Shown: one piece after another, positions 62,793 through 64,000 of the stretch
Layout: every line of letters begins with the position of its first letter
Numbering within the stretch: position 1 is the first letter of the stretch
Source of the DNA: Brevibacillus laterosporus
GTDB taxonomy: Bacteria > Bacillota > Bacilli > Brevibacillales > Brevibacillaceae
Length of the DNA stretch: 64,000 nucleotides
Assembly (NCBI GenBank): GCA_007833815.1
Contig: CP033464.1
Span: 3,590,001 to 3,654,000, forward strand
Reading direction: 5' to 3'
The notes under the pieces: generated by a model
Seen by the model: only the letters and a program-made list of their open reading frames with translations
What the model was told of the DNA's origin: nothing
Databases searched by the model: none
Made by a program: the position numbers and the translations under genes

Positions 62793-64000
62793 TCAGATAG
62801 TAGATGCTTCAAACTCATGCTCTTCTGATAGACTGGTTTGCATATCATATAAGGTAGAATAGAAACCATTTTGCTTGAGAAGTTCTTTATGACGCCCTTG
62901 TTCAACTACTTTTCCTTGATCTACAACATAAATCGTATCAGCGTCTTCTACTGTGGACAGGCGATGCGCGATGATCAGCGTTGTTCTTTCTTGCATCAAT
63001 TCTGATAAAGCTCTCTGCACCCAATACTCTGAACCTGAGTCCAACGCAGACGTTGCCTCATCTAATAAGAGAATCGGCGCATTTTTTACAATAGCTCTAG
63101 CAATTGCTATTCTTTGGCGCTGTCCACCCGATAACATAGCTCCACGCTCTCCCACTCTTGTTTGGTAACCATTTGGAAGATCCATTATGAAATCATGTGC
63201 ATATGCCGCCCTTGTGGCCTCTACTATTTCTTCATGAGTGGCATTTAGTTTTCCATAGCGAATATTCTCTTCAATCGTTCCTTCAAATAAGTAGGCGTCC
63301 TGTGGAACATAAGAAACCAAGCTTCTCATTTCTGGAAGTGTATATTCCCCAATTGTTTTGCCAAACAAACGAATGGCGCCTCTTTGTACCGGATAATAGC
63401 CCAGTAATAATTTGATAACCGTGCTTTTACCACTTCCACTAGCTCCTACAAGTGCAGCCGTTTCCCCCTCTGCAATAGAGAATGAAAAATGATCTAACAC
63501 CTTAGAACCAGGATCATATTCGAAAACAACCTGATTCATTTCTAGCACCATACCCTTGTGATGAGGAAGCTCTTCATCTATTGATGGATAACGCTCAGGT
63601 TCAATTGGCTCTTGAAGAAGTTCAATTACGCGGGAAGCGCCAGAGAGGGAGCTTTGCAAAATAGACAAAACTTGACCCAAGTGTAGAAATCCTAATGTTA
63701 CTAATAGCTGCTGTTGAATAATCGCTACTAGAGACCCCACACCAATTACATCTTGTGAAACCATGATGATACCAAAAACCAGCATTCCTCCAAAACTTAA
63801 AAAGTTAATAAAAAAGTTGGTTCCTTCTAATAAGGCATTTTTGTGGCCTTGTTCAATTGTAGATGACGTTACTTGTTCATTCACTTCCGTATAGCGCCGT
63901 GTTACTACTTGATGTAAATGAAACATTTTAATGATGGGGAGCCCCGATAGAAAATCGTTCAATCTTTCCGTCAAAACACCTTGCTGTTGTTGAGTTTTAT
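62793..64000 (-). CDS. ABC transporter, fused permease-ATPase (MsbA/LmrA-like), 5' end outside window
   Basis: About 400 C-terminal residues. The frame stays open to the window edge upstream (…QQQQGVLTERLNDFLSGLPI), so the first transmembrane helices are missing here. The ATPase domain has Walker A GASGSGKST, the Q-loop YVPQDAYLFEGTIEENIRYG, signature LSGGQRQR, Walker B ILLLDEATSALD and the H-loop IIAHRLSTV. It is a half-transporter of the exporter type. The substrate is unknown. Confidence 0.92.
   Translation of the reverse strand, partial: KTQQQQGVLTERLNDFLSGLPIIKMFHLHQVVTRRYTEVNEQVTSSTIEQGHKNALLEGTNFFINFLSFGGMLVFGIIMVSQDVIGVGSLVAIIQQQLLVTLGFLHLGQVLSILQSSLSGASRVIELLQEPIEPERYPSIDEELPHHKGMVLEMNQVVFEYDPGSKVLDHFSFSIAEGETAALVGASGSGKSTVIKLLLGYYPVQRGAIRLFGKTIGEYTLPEMRSLVSYVPQDAYLFEGTIEENIRYGKLNATHEEIVEATRAAYAHDFIMDLPNGYQTRVGERGAMLSGGQRQRIAIARAIVKNAPILLLDEATSALDSGSEYWVQRALSELMQERTTLIIAHRLSTVEDADTIYVVDQGKVVEQGRHKELLKQNGFYSTLYDMQTSLSEEHEFEASTI

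Overview
The window looks like a low-GC Gram-positive chromosome of the class Bacilli. The evidence is Shine-Dalgarno motifs close to AAGGAGG, T-box leaders, an AiiA-type lactonase, AlsT, KtrB/KtrD and YtaF-like proteins, and above all a recognisable replication terminator protein (Rtp) with Ter-like sites, which places about 47.6 kb in the replication-terminus region. Brevibacillus or a close relative fits the gene mix, but the sequence alone does not settle the genus. The terminus setting agrees with the density of mobile elements, pseudogenes and accessory clusters.

Layout. 0-5.6 kb is a copper island: a decayed cell-wall-binding gene, a broken csoR, a lipoprotein multicopper oxidase, an OmpR-type two-component system and two small membrane proteins of copper loci. 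5.7-12.3 kb is a compact Tn7-like transposon (tnsA, tnsB, tnsC, tnsD/tniQ) with palindromic 19-bp terminal repeats and a wrecked arsenic-operon cargo; its tnsA end lies just behind the 3' end of alsT. 12.3-16.5 kb holds alsT, a Ktr potassium channel subunit, a peptidase remnant and a PhnA-like gene. 16.8-31.0 kb is a tight five-gene NRPS-PKS operon: NRPS (C-A-PCP), PKS (KS-AT-KR-ACP with an apparently dead KR), a luciferase-like monooxygenase, NRPS (C-A-PCP-TE) and a methyltransferase. 31.4 kb has a secreted repeat protein. 32.2-36.0 kb is an operon of PLP decarboxylase, aminotransferase and EamA exporter. 36.3-40.1 kb is a MutS2-like gene with an attenuator-like leader, split by an IS1182-family element. 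40.3-47.2 kb has AiiA, an ACR3 arsenite pump with a cysteine-rich MarR regulator, a Rieske/FAD oxidoreductase, a DUF2161 protein, methionine aminopeptidase and a TetR regulator.

47.2-49.5 kb contains rtp with two opposed Ter-like sites, an XRE-DUF1232 regulator and a YtaF-like protein. 49.7-60.6 kb is a graveyard: a truncated resolvase, an IS3-family remnant and a decayed Tn1546-like transposon. That transposon still carries vanR, vanS, vanY (one nonsense codon), vanZ and the first 35 codons of vanH, in the order known for vanF-type operons. The ligase and vanX are absent, and a broken glycerophosphodiesterase gene follows directly. Its tnpA is split by a 2.6-kb insertion carrying an NmrA/HxlR pair and a Tn554-like integrase remnant. 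60.6-62.7 kb has brnQ behind two tandem T-boxes, both apparently reading a valine GUC codon. The window ends inside an ABC transporter gene.

The most noteworthy items are the glycopeptide-resistance relic, the rtp/Ter fork trap, the NRPS-PKS cluster with inactive KR, the Tn7-like element next to alsT, the IS-split MutS2-like gene with its leader, and the tandem T-boxes. I saw no CRISPR array, rRNA or tRNA.
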